NCBI GenBank assembly: GCA_031272025.1
Contig: JAISUP010000006.1
Span: 1 to 53,257 of the forward strand
Origin: Bacteroidales bacterium
GTDB taxonomy: Bacteria; Bacteroidota; Bacteroidia; Bacteroidales; WCHB1-69
Direction: 5' to 3'
DNA: 53,257 nt
The notes beneath the pieces were generated by a model. It saw only the letters and a program-made list of their open reading frames with translations, had not been told where the DNA came from and did no database searches. Below, one piece after another: positions 41,709-49,499 of this stretch (its first letter is position 1; the number at the start of each line of letters is the position of its first letter). Both the position numbers and the translations under genes were made by a program.

Positions 41709-43907
41709 ATGGGTTTAAAAACAAGAAATTTTCTCGCGATATTAAGTCTTCTCGTTTTCATGTTACCCGTGTACGCGCTTCCCACGCGTTTGGAAGGATA
41801 CGTTACTGACGAAACAGGCAAAAGTTTACCCCATGTCAATATCATGATAAAAAACAGTACGTTACACACTTTATCCGATAAAGAAGGTTTTTTTTCTCTC
41901 ACGCTACCTTTGCCCGATACCTATACCATACGTCTTCTTTTGACCGGTTATGAAACCGTGAGCAAGGAACTTTTTGTCGACAAAGACACTTTGCTACATT
42001 TTACCTTGCGAAAAAATGCTCGCTACTTAGACGCGGTAACGGTAACTTCTACCCGCACCCCTAAATTATTGGCAGAGTCGCCGGTTTTGACTCGTGTAAT
42101 CACGGCAGAGGATATGGAAAAGATGAATGCCGTGACCATGCAGGACGTGCTGGAAAATGAATTGTCGGGGATAGAGTTTACCCGACAAATGGACGGGCAA
42201 ACGGTGATAAACATGCAAGGGATGGGGGGCGAGAGCCTGCTCTTTCTCGTTGATGGCGAGCGGCTCTCAGGAGAAACCCTGAATAATATAGATTACAACA
42301 GGTTAAACACACTCAATATTGAGCGTGTGGAAATCGTGAAAGGAGCCGCCTCTACACTCTATGGCTCTAACGCGACCGCCGGAGTAGTGAATATCATCAC
42401 TAAAAAAGTAAAAGAACCATGGCAAGTCGCGGTAAATGCAAAATATGGCAGTCTCAACGAACAAGAATACGGTCTGTTGGCAGGCGGCAAATACAAGAAT
42501 TTCAGTACCCTGACTGCCCTTTCGTATCACTATATCGACAGTGATACGCTCGTGGATGCTCCCGGTGAAAATAGTACCCCCGCCCGTGTTTTTGTCTTTG
42601 GCGGACGCAGTCTTACCGCCGATGAAAAAATAACATGGCAGCCCGCGAAATCATTGTCTATAACTGCCAAAGGAGGCTATTTTTTTAGAGACAGGTTCAA
42701 CAATCCCAAACGTCCCGACCGTTACCGCGGGTATCACGCGGGCGCGGAAATCCCATGGAAAATTAACGACAAACACCAACTGTGCGCGAATTATGTCTTC
42801 GACAGGTATGACAAATATTACCACTATTTGCTATTAGACCGGGATGATTCACTCAATTACAGCAATAACCAACATACCGCCCGCTTACAGTATGACTTTT
42901 TTGCTCACGACAATCATACCCTTACCGCCGGTGCCGAATATTTCAACGACCGCTTAAAAACCTATCAGTTTGAACAAGGAATGGCTCACGAAACCAGCGC
43001 TTTCGTACTCTTTGCACAACACGATTGGCAAATCAATAAAAAATGGAACGTGGTGTATGGAGCAAGAGTAGACAAACACTCTGCTTATGGTTTCTACTTT
43101 AGTCCCAAAGTATCAGTGATGTACCGGCATAAGTCGTTCACGTTACGAACCTCTTACGGCAAAGGCTTCCGGTCGCCTTCGCTCAAAGAACTTTATACCG
43201 ACTGGGATCATCAAGGTATGTTTCGTTTGTTGGGCAACCCTGACCTGAACCCTGAAACCAGTCATCAGGTTATTTTTTCCGGAGAATACGACACGAAATT
43301 ATTAAATATATCTATTTCAGGATTTTACAACTACATACATGACAAGATAACTACCCTTTGGCTCAACGCGGCGCAAGATAGTTCGAGATACGTGAACGCG
43401 CAGCGTGCCGATGTCTTCGGGGGCGACATCAACCTGTGGCTCAAATTACCCAAAGGCTTCGGGGTGCGGTTGTCTTATTCTTATGTCAATGACAAGAGAA
43501 TGGAAAAAGGGGTGAACATTACAGACACACGCCCGCACACGGCTGTTGCACGACTGTCTTATGACTTAGATACTCGTTATTACACGTTGAATGTTATGTT
43601 TTCGGGACGAGTATTGGGGGCATTGGACATGAAAACAGCCACAGAAACGCTTGACGAGACAGGTGAAACCAATCTCGAATACGAGACACAGCATTATCCT
43701 GCTTATACTATATGGAAACTATCCGTGAATCAATGCTTTTTTAAATCTTACACGTTAAGTCTTGGCATAGACAATCTTTTTAATTACAAACCCAAGATAC
43801 ACACTTTCAATACTTCACTTTCCCCCGGTATCACTTTTTTCGCAGGTCTTAGTATCCGTTTTAACGAAATATTTAAAAAGAAACATTACCCCATTTCGCG
43901 TACTTAA
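41709..43907 (+). CDS. hmuR: TonB-dependent haem receptor HmuR
   Basis: Outer-membrane TonB-dependent receptor that imports haem. A signal peptide is followed by a carboxypeptidase-regulatory-like domain ('LEGYVTDETGKSLPHVNIMI'), a plug ('VTMQDVLENELSGIEF', 'GMGGESLLFLVDGERLSGET', 'RVEIVKGAASTLYGSNATAG') and a 22-strand barrel ending with aromatic strands. Haem-receptor hallmarks are visible: 'FRSPSLKELY' (FRAP-box-like), 'GNPDLNPE' (NPDL box) and a His between them ('DWDHQGMF'), the position of the barrel His needed for haem use in HemR/HmuR. Length 732 fits HmuR plus the N-terminal domain. It lies 86 bp after hmuY with a hairpin between. No tonB/exbBD genes are nearby. Confidence 0.92.
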   Translation: MGLKTRNFLAILSLLVFMLPVYALPTRLEGYVTDETGKSLPHVNIMIKNSTLHTLSDKEGFFSLTLPLPDTYTIRLLLTGYETVSKELFVDKDTLLHFTLRKNARYLDAVTVTSTRTPKLLAESPVLTRVITAEDMEKMNAVTMQDVLENELSGIEFTRQMDGQTVINMQGMGGESLLFLVDGERLSGETLNNIDYNRLNTLNIERVEIVKGAASTLYGSNATAGVVNIITKKVKEPWQVAVNAKYGSLNEQEYGLLAGGKYKNFSTLTALSYHYIDSDTLVDAPGENSTPARVFVFGGRSLTADEKITWQPAKSLSITAKGGYFFRDRFNNPKRPDRYRGYHAGAEIPWKINDKHQLCANYVFDRYDKYYHYLLLDRDDSLNYSNNQHTARLQYDFFAHDNHTLTAGAEYFNDRLKTYQFEQGMAHETSAFVLFAQHDWQINKKWNVVYGARVDKHSAYGFYFSPKVSVMYRHKSFTLRTSYGKGFRSPSLKELYTDWDHQGMFRLLGNPDLNPETSHQVIFSGEYDTKLLNISISGFYNYIHDKITTLWLNAAQDSSRYVNAQRADVFGGDINLWLKLPKGFGVRLSYSYVNDKRMEKGVNITDTRPHTAVARLSYDLDTRYYTLNVMFSGRVLGALDMKTATETLDETGETNLEYETQHYPAYTIWKLSVNQCFFKSYTLSLGIDNLFNYKPKIHTFNTSLSPGITFFAGLSIRFNEIFKKKHYPISRT

Positions 43908-43916
43908 AATTTTTTG

Positions 43917-43924
43917 TATCTTTG
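43917..43924 (+). promoter_or_regulatory. Bacteroidetes -7 element, glycosyltransferase gene
   Basis: TATCTTTG, perfect consensus, 9 bp after the hmuR stop and 24 bp before the chosen start. The TTG start in the ORF track (43922) falls inside this element, so it is not the real start. Confidence 0.6.
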
Positions 43925-43948
43925 TACCGTTTTAGTTCATGCCGTTTT

Positions 43949-44974
43949 ATGATGACAAAAAGCAAGTTGGCAATCGTGATACTTAACTGGAACGGGAAAG
44001 CATTCCTGCACCGGTTTCTTCCGGTATTGTTGCAAAATTGTCCTGATTATGCTTCTATTGTTGTGGCAGATAATGCCTCTACCGATGGTTCGTTAGAAAT
44101 GTTGTCTCGAACATTTGAACAAATACGTATCATCAAAAACACCCAAAATTATGGCTTTTCTAAGGGATATAATGAAGCATTGAAACAAGTAGAGGCTGAT
44201 TATTATTGTTTGCTTAATTCCGACATTGAAGTAACATCGGGGTGGGTACAGCCTATTATTCAACACATGGAACAAGACACGTGTATCGCGGCGATGCAAC
44301 CCAAATTGCGGTCGTACAACCAACAGTCTTATTTTGAATATGCCGGAGCCTCCGGTGGGTTTATTGATAAATATGGCTACCCTTTTTGTAGAGGCAGGCT
44401 TTTTGAAGTGGTGGAAGAAGACCGCGGACAATATGACCAAGAAATGGAAGTCTTTTGGGCAACCGGTGCTGCTTTGTTCGTGAGAAGTGATGTCTATCAT
44501 CAAGCAGGTGGCTTAGACGACGACTTCTTCGCGCACATGGAAGAAATTGATTTCTGTTGGCGAGTTAAAAATATGGGATATAAAGTGATGGTATGTCCTC
44601 AATCCGTGGTCTATCACGTGGGGGGCGGCACTTTACCAAAAAATAATTCCCGAAAGACATTTCTTAATTTTAGAAATAATCTTTTCTTATTGCTCAAAAA
44701 TTTGCCCGCCCAACGGCTATTTGTTACTTTCTTTGTCCGTTTCTTCATGGATAACCTTGCCGCGTTTGTCTTCCTCGCGAGAGGCAATTGGCAAGATTTT
44801 TTTGCCGTGTATAAAGCCTTCTTCTCATTCGCGAGAGGTATAAAAAACATGAAAAACAAACGACTTCGTATACAAAACTTTGATGCCTATAAGGATACTT
44901 GTAAAACCTCGATAGTATTTATGCACTATATCCTTAGAAAAAAATATTTTGATGGTAAAAAATTCAGGTCTTGA
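43949..44974 (+). CDS. family 2 glycosyltransferase (rhamnosyltransferase-like)
   Basis: GT2 enzyme of the WbbL/rhamnosyltransferase type. It has 'LAIVILNWNGKAFLHRFLPV', 'IVVADNASTDGSLEML', 'NYGFSKGYNEAL', the DxD-like 'LLNSDIEVTSGW', and 'ATGAALFVRSDVYHQAGGLD' with 'HMEEIDFCWRVKNMGYKV' (the ED-W acceptor block). A hydrophobic C-terminal segment ('RLFVTFFVRFFMDNLAAFVFLA') suggests membrane association. Start is ATG 43949 behind the -7 element. The next gene begins 6 bp downstream. A rhamnose donor would fit with rfbD at 49.5 kb, but that link is only suggestive. Confidence 0.9.
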   Translation: MMTKSKLAIVILNWNGKAFLHRFLPVLLQNCPDYASIVVADNASTDGSLEMLSRTFEQIRIIKNTQNYGFSKGYNEALKQVEADYYCLLNSDIEVTSGWVQPIIQHMEQDTCIAAMQPKLRSYNQQSYFEYAGASGGFIDKYGYPFCRGRLFEVVEEDRGQYDQEMEVFWATGAALFVRSDVYHQAGGLDDDFFAHMEEIDFCWRVKNMGYKVMVCPQSVVYHVGGGTLPKNNSRKTFLNFRNNLFLLLKNLPAQRLFVTFFVRFFMDNLAAFVFLARGNWQDFFAVYKAFFSFARGIKNMKNKRLRIQNFDAYKDTCKTSIVFMHYILRKKYFDGKKFRS

Positions 44975-44980
44975 ACAAAT

Positions 44981-45769
44981 ATGGAGCAATGGACTGTCGT
45001 TTATGATTATTTGTTAATTATCATGTCAGGGTTGGCATTGATTGTTTTCGTGGTATTACAATTTATCACGCCGCCTTACGGCATGACTTTTAATCCGCGT
45101 TGGGGCGTGTCGGTAAATAGTCGCTGGGGCTGGATACTCATGGAAACCCCTGTTTTTATTGCCATGTGCGTGCTATACGTCTGTTCTCTCTATTATAAAA
45201 TCAAACCATTTAATATTACTACTTTTACTATTTTTGTTTTTTTTCAATTGCATTATTTTCAACGGGCATTTATTTTTCCACTTATGATGAAAGGACAAAG
45301 TAAAATGCCGGTTTCAGTTATTATGATAGGGATTATTTTTAACACTTGTAATGCTGTTATGCAAGGAGGGTGGCTTTTCTATTTCTCGCCCGCGAATTAT
45401 TATCCAATAGAATGGTTGCATTCGGCGCGGTTTCTTATTGGTGCCGTGCTGTTTTTTACCGGTATGTCTATCAATATGCACGCCGACCGTATTATCAGGC
45501 AACTGAGAAAGAGCAAAACAGATTCCAACTATTATTTGCCATGCAGGGGCTTGTTCAGGTATGTCAATTCGGCAAACTATTTTGGAGAACTGCTCGAATG
45601 GAGCGGGTTCGCCGTTTTGTTGTGGGCTGTCCCCGGTTGGGTATTTGTCTTTTGGACTTTCGCTAATATCGTACCCCGTTCCAAAGCCGTGTACGAACGC
45701 TATGCCCACTTTTTTGGGGAAGAATTTATTTCCCAAAAACGATACAAAATATTGCCGTTTATTTATTAA
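44981..45769 (+). CDS. steroid 5-alpha-reductase-like integral membrane protein
   Basis: A 262-residue protein with about six membrane helices. Its C-terminal third matches the 3-oxo-5-alpha-steroid 4-dehydrogenase domain closely: 'GMSINMHADRIIRQLRKSK', 'YYLPCRGLFRYVNSANYFGE', 'LLEWSGFAVLLWAVPGW', 'IVPRSKAVYERYAHFFGE' and the closing 'YKILPFIY'. In the eukaryotic enzymes these parts bind NADPH and the enone. The likely reaction is NADPH-dependent reduction of a steroid-like or polyprenyl enone in the membrane; the natural substrate in bacteria is not established, though gut Bacteroidetes relatives have been linked to steroid 5-alpha reduction. It starts 6 bp after the GT2 gene and precedes lpxH by 15 bp. 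Confidence 0.85.
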   Translation: MEQWTVVYDYLLIIMSGLALIVFVVLQFITPPYGMTFNPRWGVSVNSRWGWILMETPVFIAMCVLYVCSLYYKIKPFNITTFTIFVFFQLHYFQRAFIFPLMMKGQSKMPVSVIMIGIIFNTCNAVMQGGWLFYFSPANYYPIEWLHSARFLIGAVLFFTGMSINMHADRIIRQLRKSKTDSNYYLPCRGLFRYVNSANYFGELLEWSGFAVLLWAVPGWVFVFWTFANIVPRSKAVYERYAHFFGEEFISQKRYKILPFIY

Positions 45770-45784
45770 CAAAGAGATACACGA

Positions 45785-46570
45785 GTGAACAAACTGTTTG
45801 AAAAACCGGTAGAAATTGAAGGGGTGGTATACTTAGCCTCAGATTTTCATTTGGGTATTCCTGATAAAGCAGAATCGCGGATTCGTGAAGATCATATCGT
45901 GCGTTGGTTAGAACAAACGGTTTTGCCCGATGCCTCTCACTTGTTCTTGTTGGGCGACATTTTCGATTTCTGGTTCGAGTATAAGCATGTGGTACCCCGC
46001 GGGTACTATCGCTTTTTTAATGCCCTAAGCCAATTGAAAAACAAAAATGTGCAATTGTTCTATTTCACGGGAAATCATGACATGTGGATAAAAAATTATT
46101 TTATAGAAGAATTTAATATGCGCGTTTTCAAACAACAACAGCCTTTCCTTATCAATCATACCCGCTACCTGATAGGACATGGCGACGGGTTAGACCCTCG
46201 CGACAAAGGCTACCTGTTGCTCAAGAAAATCTTTGCCTTTACTCCAAATATATGGCTTTATGGACTATTGCCTTCGCGTGTTGCTTTTGCTGTCGCGCAA
46301 TGTATGTCCCGCGAAAGCAGGCGACATTCTTCTAACCCTGCAATGAAAAAATGCCGGGAAAATGAAAGCCAAATAAACTATGCCCGTGAAGTGTTGAAAA
46401 ATGAAGATATTCAATATTTTATATATGGACATTGCCACTGCCCGGCGCGAGAAAAAATCGCATCTTCAGCAACCTATATCAATACCGGCGACTGGCTTTC
46501 TCACCGTTCGTATGTAAGAATAGAAGGCAATGAAGTCGTGTTGTACGACAAAGATGTGGCTGTTTTGTGA
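45785..46570 (+). CDS. lpxH: UDP-2,3-diacylglucosamine diphosphatase
   Basis: LpxH hydrolyses UDP-2,3-diacylglucosamine to lipid X and UMP in lipid A synthesis, at the inner face of the inner membrane. It is a calcineurin-like phosphoesterase with 'LASDFHLGIP', 'LFLLGDIFDFWFEYKH', 'FYFTGNHDMWIKNYF', 'YLIGHGDGLDPRDKGY' and 'YFIYGHCHCP', the full set of metal ligands. The start is GTG (45785), which keeps the first conserved strand close to the N-terminus. Length 261 is normal. It is read together with the upstream membrane protein gene, and the next ORF follows after 9 bp. Confidence 0.92.
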   Translation: MNKLFEKPVEIEGVVYLASDFHLGIPDKAESRIREDHIVRWLEQTVLPDASHLFLLGDIFDFWFEYKHVVPRGYYRFFNALSQLKNKNVQLFYFTGNHDMWIKNYFIEEFNMRVFKQQQPFLINHTRYLIGHGDGLDPRDKGYLLLKKIFAFTPNIWLYGLLPSRVAFAVAQCMSRESRRHSSNPAMKKCRENESQINYAREVLKNEDIQYFIYGHCHCPAREKIASSATYINTGDWLSHRSYVRIEGNEVVLYDKDVAVL

Positions 46571-46579
46571 AAAAATGAA

Positions 46580-47014
46580 ATGATGTCTGAAAATAAAAAA
46601 ATAACCGGTGGTATAAAATGCCGACAACGGGGAGAAAAAAACGAGATATTTGACCCTGTTCGTAAAAAATGGGTACGACTAACCCCCGAAGAACAGGTTC
46701 GACAATATTTGATATACAGATTGATAGAAGAAAAAGAAATCTCTATTTCGCGAATTGCCGTGGAAAGAAAAATTGAAATCAATGGTATGACACGAAGATA
46801 CGATTTGGTTGTTTTTGACCGGGAGGGAAAACCCCAAATCGTGATAGAATGTAAAGCACCTCACGTGAAAATAACCCAAGAAGTAGTAGAGCAAGCCGGA
46901 AATTACAACGGCTATTTACATGCCCCGATATTGGGGGTAAGCAATGGCGAAGAACATCATTTCTTCTCCCTTTGTTTTAATACGGGAAAAATAAAAAAAA
47001 TCACCTTCTTTTGA
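46580..47014 (+). CDS. small PD-(D/E)XK protein with type I restriction HsdR N-terminal-like domain
   Basis: A 144-residue protein resembling the N-terminal endonuclease domain of HsdR subunits. The nuclease-type core is 'RRYDLVVFDREGKPQIVIEC' followed by KAP, which supplies the D...ExK triad. The later 'VVEQAGNYNGYLHAPILGVS' matches the QxxxY-like motif after the core. There is no helicase domain and no HsdM/HsdS nearby, so this is not a restriction system. Such stand-alone proteins are common in Bacteroidetes and their role is unknown. It starts 9 bp after lpxH. A heptamer repeat array follows. Confidence 0.82.
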   Translation: MMSENKKITGGIKCRQRGEKNEIFDPVRKKWVRLTPEEQVRQYLIYRLIEEKEISISRIAVERKIEINGMTRRYDLVVFDREGKPQIVIECKAPHVKITQEVVEQAGNYNGYLHAPILGVSNGEEHHFFSLCFNTGKIKKITFF

Positions 47015-47053
47015 AAAACTGAAAAAAATGATTAAGAAAGGGTATGATAATTG

Positions 47054-47130
47054 AAATCTAAAATCTAAAATCTAAAATCTAAAATCTAAAATCTAAAATC
47101 TAAAATCTAAAATCTAAAATCTAAAATCTA
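47054..47130 (+). repeat. heptamer tandem repeat (AAATCTA)11
   Basis: Eleven perfect 7-bp units, 77 bp in total. On the minus strand each unit reads TAGATTT; the first of these supplies the TAG stop codon of the deoxynucleoside kinase gene. It fills the gap between two convergent genes. Confidence 0.95.
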
Positions 47131-47754
47131 AATAATTAAGGTTTTCACTTGTTCGTAATCTGTCGGGTTATTCACGAAGTCTAAATCGTTAGAATTGATT
47201 TTTATTATAGGGCACCGGTGATACGACTGTAAATATTTAAAATATTGATTTTGAATATTATCTAAATATTCGGTTTGAATATTTTGCTCGTATACGCGTC
47301 CGCGTTGCTTGATGTTGCGCAATAAATGTTCGGCATCTTTATGCAAGTAAATCAGTAAGTCGGGTTTGGGCAAAGGGGCGTGAAATTGCTTAAATATTTT
47401 TTCAAACACGATGTACTCGTCTTTCGTGAGATTATTTCGCGCGAAAATCAGGCATTTTTCCATGAAATAGTCGGCAAAGACAAGGGTGTTCCGGGCAGGC
47501 AAATTCGCGAAGAAAGTACTCATTTGCTCGTAACGGTCAATAAGAAAAGTTACCTCCACGTGAAAAGCATAATGAACCGGTTCCTTGTAAAATAAGGGTA
47601 AGAAAACATTCTCTGCAAATTGTTCTAAGACTAACGGGGCATTAAATTCTGTGGCAAGTCGTTTCGACAATTCGGTTTTTCCTGCTCCTATACATCCTTC
47701 GATGGCGATATAATGATAGGGGAGGGGGGTATTCTCGTGTGTTTTTTCCGTCAT
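47128..47754 (-). CDS. deoxynucleoside kinase
   Basis: Salvage kinase of the deoxyadenosine/deoxyguanosine kinase family (dNK). The P-loop is 'IEGCIGAGKTELSKRL', followed by the family's 'LVLEQFAENVFLPLFYKEP' with the catalytic Glu, 'FHVEVTFLIDRYEQM', 'VFADYFMEKCLIFA' (DRS-like region) and the lid 'NIKQRGRVYEQNIQ'. Length 208 is normal. The stop codon lies within the heptamer array. The start overlaps the stop of the small gene upstream by 4 bp (ATGA). Base specificity cannot be read with certainty. Confidence 0.92.
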   Translation of the reverse strand: MTEKTHENTPLPYHYIAIEGCIGAGKTELSKRLATEFNAPLVLEQFAENVFLPLFYKEPVHYAFHVEVTFLIDRYEQMSTFFANLPARNTLVFADYFMEKCLIFARNNLTKDEYIVFEKIFKQFHAPLPKPDLLIYLHKDAEHLLRNIKQRGRVYEQNIQTEYLDNIQNQYFKYLQSYHRCPIIKINSNDLDFVNNPTDYEQVKTLII

Positions 47755-48023
47755 GATGATTTTATATTTGGTGATTTTTTTCGTGTCTTAACGAGCGTAA
47801 AGATCGTTTTTCCGGCTGTGATGAGCAGGGGCATCCACGCGGTATTTCGCGAAAGTGGCGCGGGAAAGTGTAAAAGGGTCTCTCCTACCGCGGGTATCCA
47901 GTGAGAAAGTCGGCTGAAATAGTTTTTCTTTCTCGCCAATTCTCCCCGCAAACGATTTTGTTCGCGTTGCAAATCGGCAAGTGTACGAATCTGTCCGGTC
48001 GTGTTATTCTTAACTTTGCTCAT
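47751..48023 (-). CDS. small helical protein, unknown function
   Basis: With the internal start chosen ('MSKVKNNTTGQIRTLADLQR') this is a 90-residue basic protein: an N-terminal helix likely to form a coiled coil ('LADLQREQNRLRGELARKKN'), then a hydrophobic segment ('MPLLITAGKTIFTLV'). The track's longer form would overlap the holin-like gene much more. As chosen it overlaps that gene by 14 bp and the dNK gene by 4 bp. It is the last of three small envelope genes that occur together in many Bacteroidetes. Confidence 0.65.
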   Translation of the reverse strand: MSKVKNNTTGQIRTLADLQREQNRLRGELARKKNYFSRLSHWIPAVGETLLHFPAPLSRNTAWMPLLITAGKTIFTLVKTRKKSPNIKSS

Positions 48024-48405
48024 GGTTGGGCTGATGCTTTTTGTTGTCTTTTTGAAAAAGAATGGCATGAATAGAACGGATAAAGAAATTGAGAAACAAA
48101 CGTTCTCGAAAAACAAAAACCAGTACGGAACACAGTAAGAAAAACAGTATTATAGAGGCAATGGCAAGGATATTAGACCCCAATAAATGTCTGAACACGT
48201 TGAGTAGCAATAGCGACAAAAAGGCAGTTGCGATACCCCCGAACACGAGAGCCACCATGATTCCCGCGAGAAAGGTTAGCAATTTTGACATTTTTTCTAA
48301 CACGTCAAGTTTAAATAGTTGCTTTTCAAGATTGAAATAGGATTTTATCTCGTTAAAAAAGCCGTGCTTTTCTTTAGGAGGCTGGGTTTTTTCGCGCGTT
48401 TCCAT
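48010..48405 (-). CDS. phage-holin-family-like (PF07332-type) membrane protein
   Basis: A 131-residue protein with two membrane helices ('LLTFLAGIMVALVFGGIATAFLSLL' region and 'AIASIILFFLLCSVLVFVF') preceded by a charged N-terminus ('FFNEIKSYFNLEKQLFKLDV'). This matches the family named 'putative actinobacterial holin-X / phage holin family', which in Bacteroidetes is chromosomal and not part of prophages. It sits between the YtxH-like gene (15 bp upstream) and the small helical gene (overlap). Role unknown; probably envelope stress or membrane organisation. Confidence 0.78.
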   Translation of the reverse strand: METREKTQPPKEKHGFFNEIKSYFNLEKQLFKLDVLEKMSKLLTFLAGIMVALVFGGIATAFLSLLLLNVFRHLLGSNILAIASIILFFLLCSVLVFVFRERLFLNFFIRSIHAILFQKDNKKHQPNHEQS

Positions 48406-48420
48406 GTTTTTTCCTGTTTT

Positions 48421-48687
48421 TCAAGCCCTATTTTCAGGGGGTACAGTTTCTTCAAAATCGGGGGAATCAACTGTCGTTGTCAACGTGGAGCGGTTTAACA
48501 AGTGTTGCAAATGTTGTAGCACTTGTTGTAAGTCGTTCAAATCTTCGTCATTCAATTCCATGTCTTTTTTAATTCTATTCGAGATAATAGTTCGGGTTTC
48601 CTCGCCACTTCTCGGCGCGAGCAACCATGCCGTGATACCGCCTGCCAACGCACCGCCTAAAAATGCCCATAAAATATTCTTATTCAT
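48421..48687 (-). CDS. YtxH domain protein
   Basis: An 88-residue protein with one N-terminal glycine-rich membrane helix ('ILWAFLGGALAGGITAWLLA') followed directly by 'PRSGEETRTIISNRIKKD', the hallmark of YtxH-like proteins. The rest is an acidic helical tail ('LNDLQQVLQHLQHLLN'). First gene of the small envelope cluster with the holin-like protein; likely stress-induced in analogy to other YtxH proteins, but nothing in the sequence proves it. A weak -7-like region lies at about 48710. Confidence 0.8.
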   Translation of the reverse strand: MNKNILWAFLGGALAGGITAWLLAPRSGEETRTIISNRIKKDMELNDEDLNDLQQVLQHLQHLLNRSTLTTTVDSPDFEETVPPENRA

Positions 48688-48734
48688 GACCTGAATTTTT
48701 TATAAAATGATACCGCGAAAATACATGATTTTTT

Positions 48735-49499
48735 TTAAATGAGCAAGGGTGTTCGCGACACGTCCCACCGTGAATGAATTTGTAACCGCGACAAGTCAAA
48801 TCCCTCGCGCAAAGTATCGTGCGACAGGCTGTCGGTGCTCCCGTGATAAATCATTTTCCCTGCTTTGAGAAGAATGATTTGAGGACAATATTGTTTTACC
48901 ATGGTTAAATCGTGCAAAACGACAAGAATGGTTGTCTTTTCTTGTTGTTGGCGGTGGACTAAAATGTCCATGATATCGTGCTGGTGCGCGATATCTAAAC
49001 CGGCTAATGGCTCATCCAACAGCAGTACGGGGGTATCTTGGGCAAAGGAACGGGCAATATGAACTCGTTGCAATTCTCCCCCGCTCAATTGTGTTAGCAT
49101 CCGATCTTTTAGATGTATTAAATGACATTGTTCTAACACGTGTTCTACTTTTTCTTTATCTATCCTGCTCTCACCACACCACGCACTTTGCCAAGGATAA
49201 CGCCCGTTCATTACCATATCCCATACCGAAAAATCAAATACAATATTTTGATGTTGTGGAACGTATGCTACGGTTTGGGCTAATTGTTTGATGGGGTAAC
49301 GAGACAAGGGTACCTCGTTGATATTGATACTGCCTGATTGTGGGGATAGCAGTCTAACCATTAATTTCATGAGTGTAGATTTTCCGGCTCCGTTGGTACC
49401 AATCAGCGCGGTTAAACTGCCTATGGAAATTTGTATAGAGATGTCGTGTAAAATATCTTGTTTTTTATAACCGAAAAACAGGTTGTTAACTTGTATCAT
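48735..49499 (-). CDS. ABC transporter ATP-binding protein, FecE/HmuV/BtuD type
   Basis: ATPase subunit of a type II ABC importer for iron chelates, haem or cobalamin. Walker A 'LIGTNGAGKSTLMKLM', Q-loop 'VAYVPQHQNIVFDFSVWDMV', signature 'LSGGELQRVHIARSFA', Walker B 'VLLLDEPLAGLD' and the switch 'LVVLHDLTM' are all intact. The 'VWDMVMNGRYPW' stretch after the Q-loop is typical of the FecE family. No permease or binding protein gene is adjacent, which is unusual for this family. Its start overlaps the rfbD stop (4 bp). Haem or B12 import would match hmuYR or nrdJ in this window, but specificity is not readable. Confidence 0.9.
   Translation of the reverse strand: MIQVNNLFFGYKKQDILHDISIQISIGSLTALIGTNGAGKSTLMKLMVRLLSPQSGSININEVPLSRYPIKQLAQTVAYVPQHQNIVFDFSVWDMVMNGRYPWQSAWCGESRIDKEKVEHVLEQCHLIHLKDRMLTQLSGGELQRVHIARSFAQDTPVLLLDEPLAGLDIAHQHDIMDILVHRQQQEKTTILVVLHDLTMVKQYCPQIILLKAGKMIYHGSTDSLSHDTLREGFDLSRLQIHSRWDVSRTPLLI

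Noticed and set aside
46580-47014. Restriction-modification system
   Set aside because: Only an HsdR-N-like domain is present; no methyltransferase, specificity or helicase gene.
47054-47130. CRISPR array
   Set aside because: The unit is 7 bp with no spacers; it is a simple tandem repeat.
48010-48405. Prophage holin
   Set aside because: No lysis, capsid or integrase genes nearby; the family is chromosomal and paired with a YtxH-like gene.
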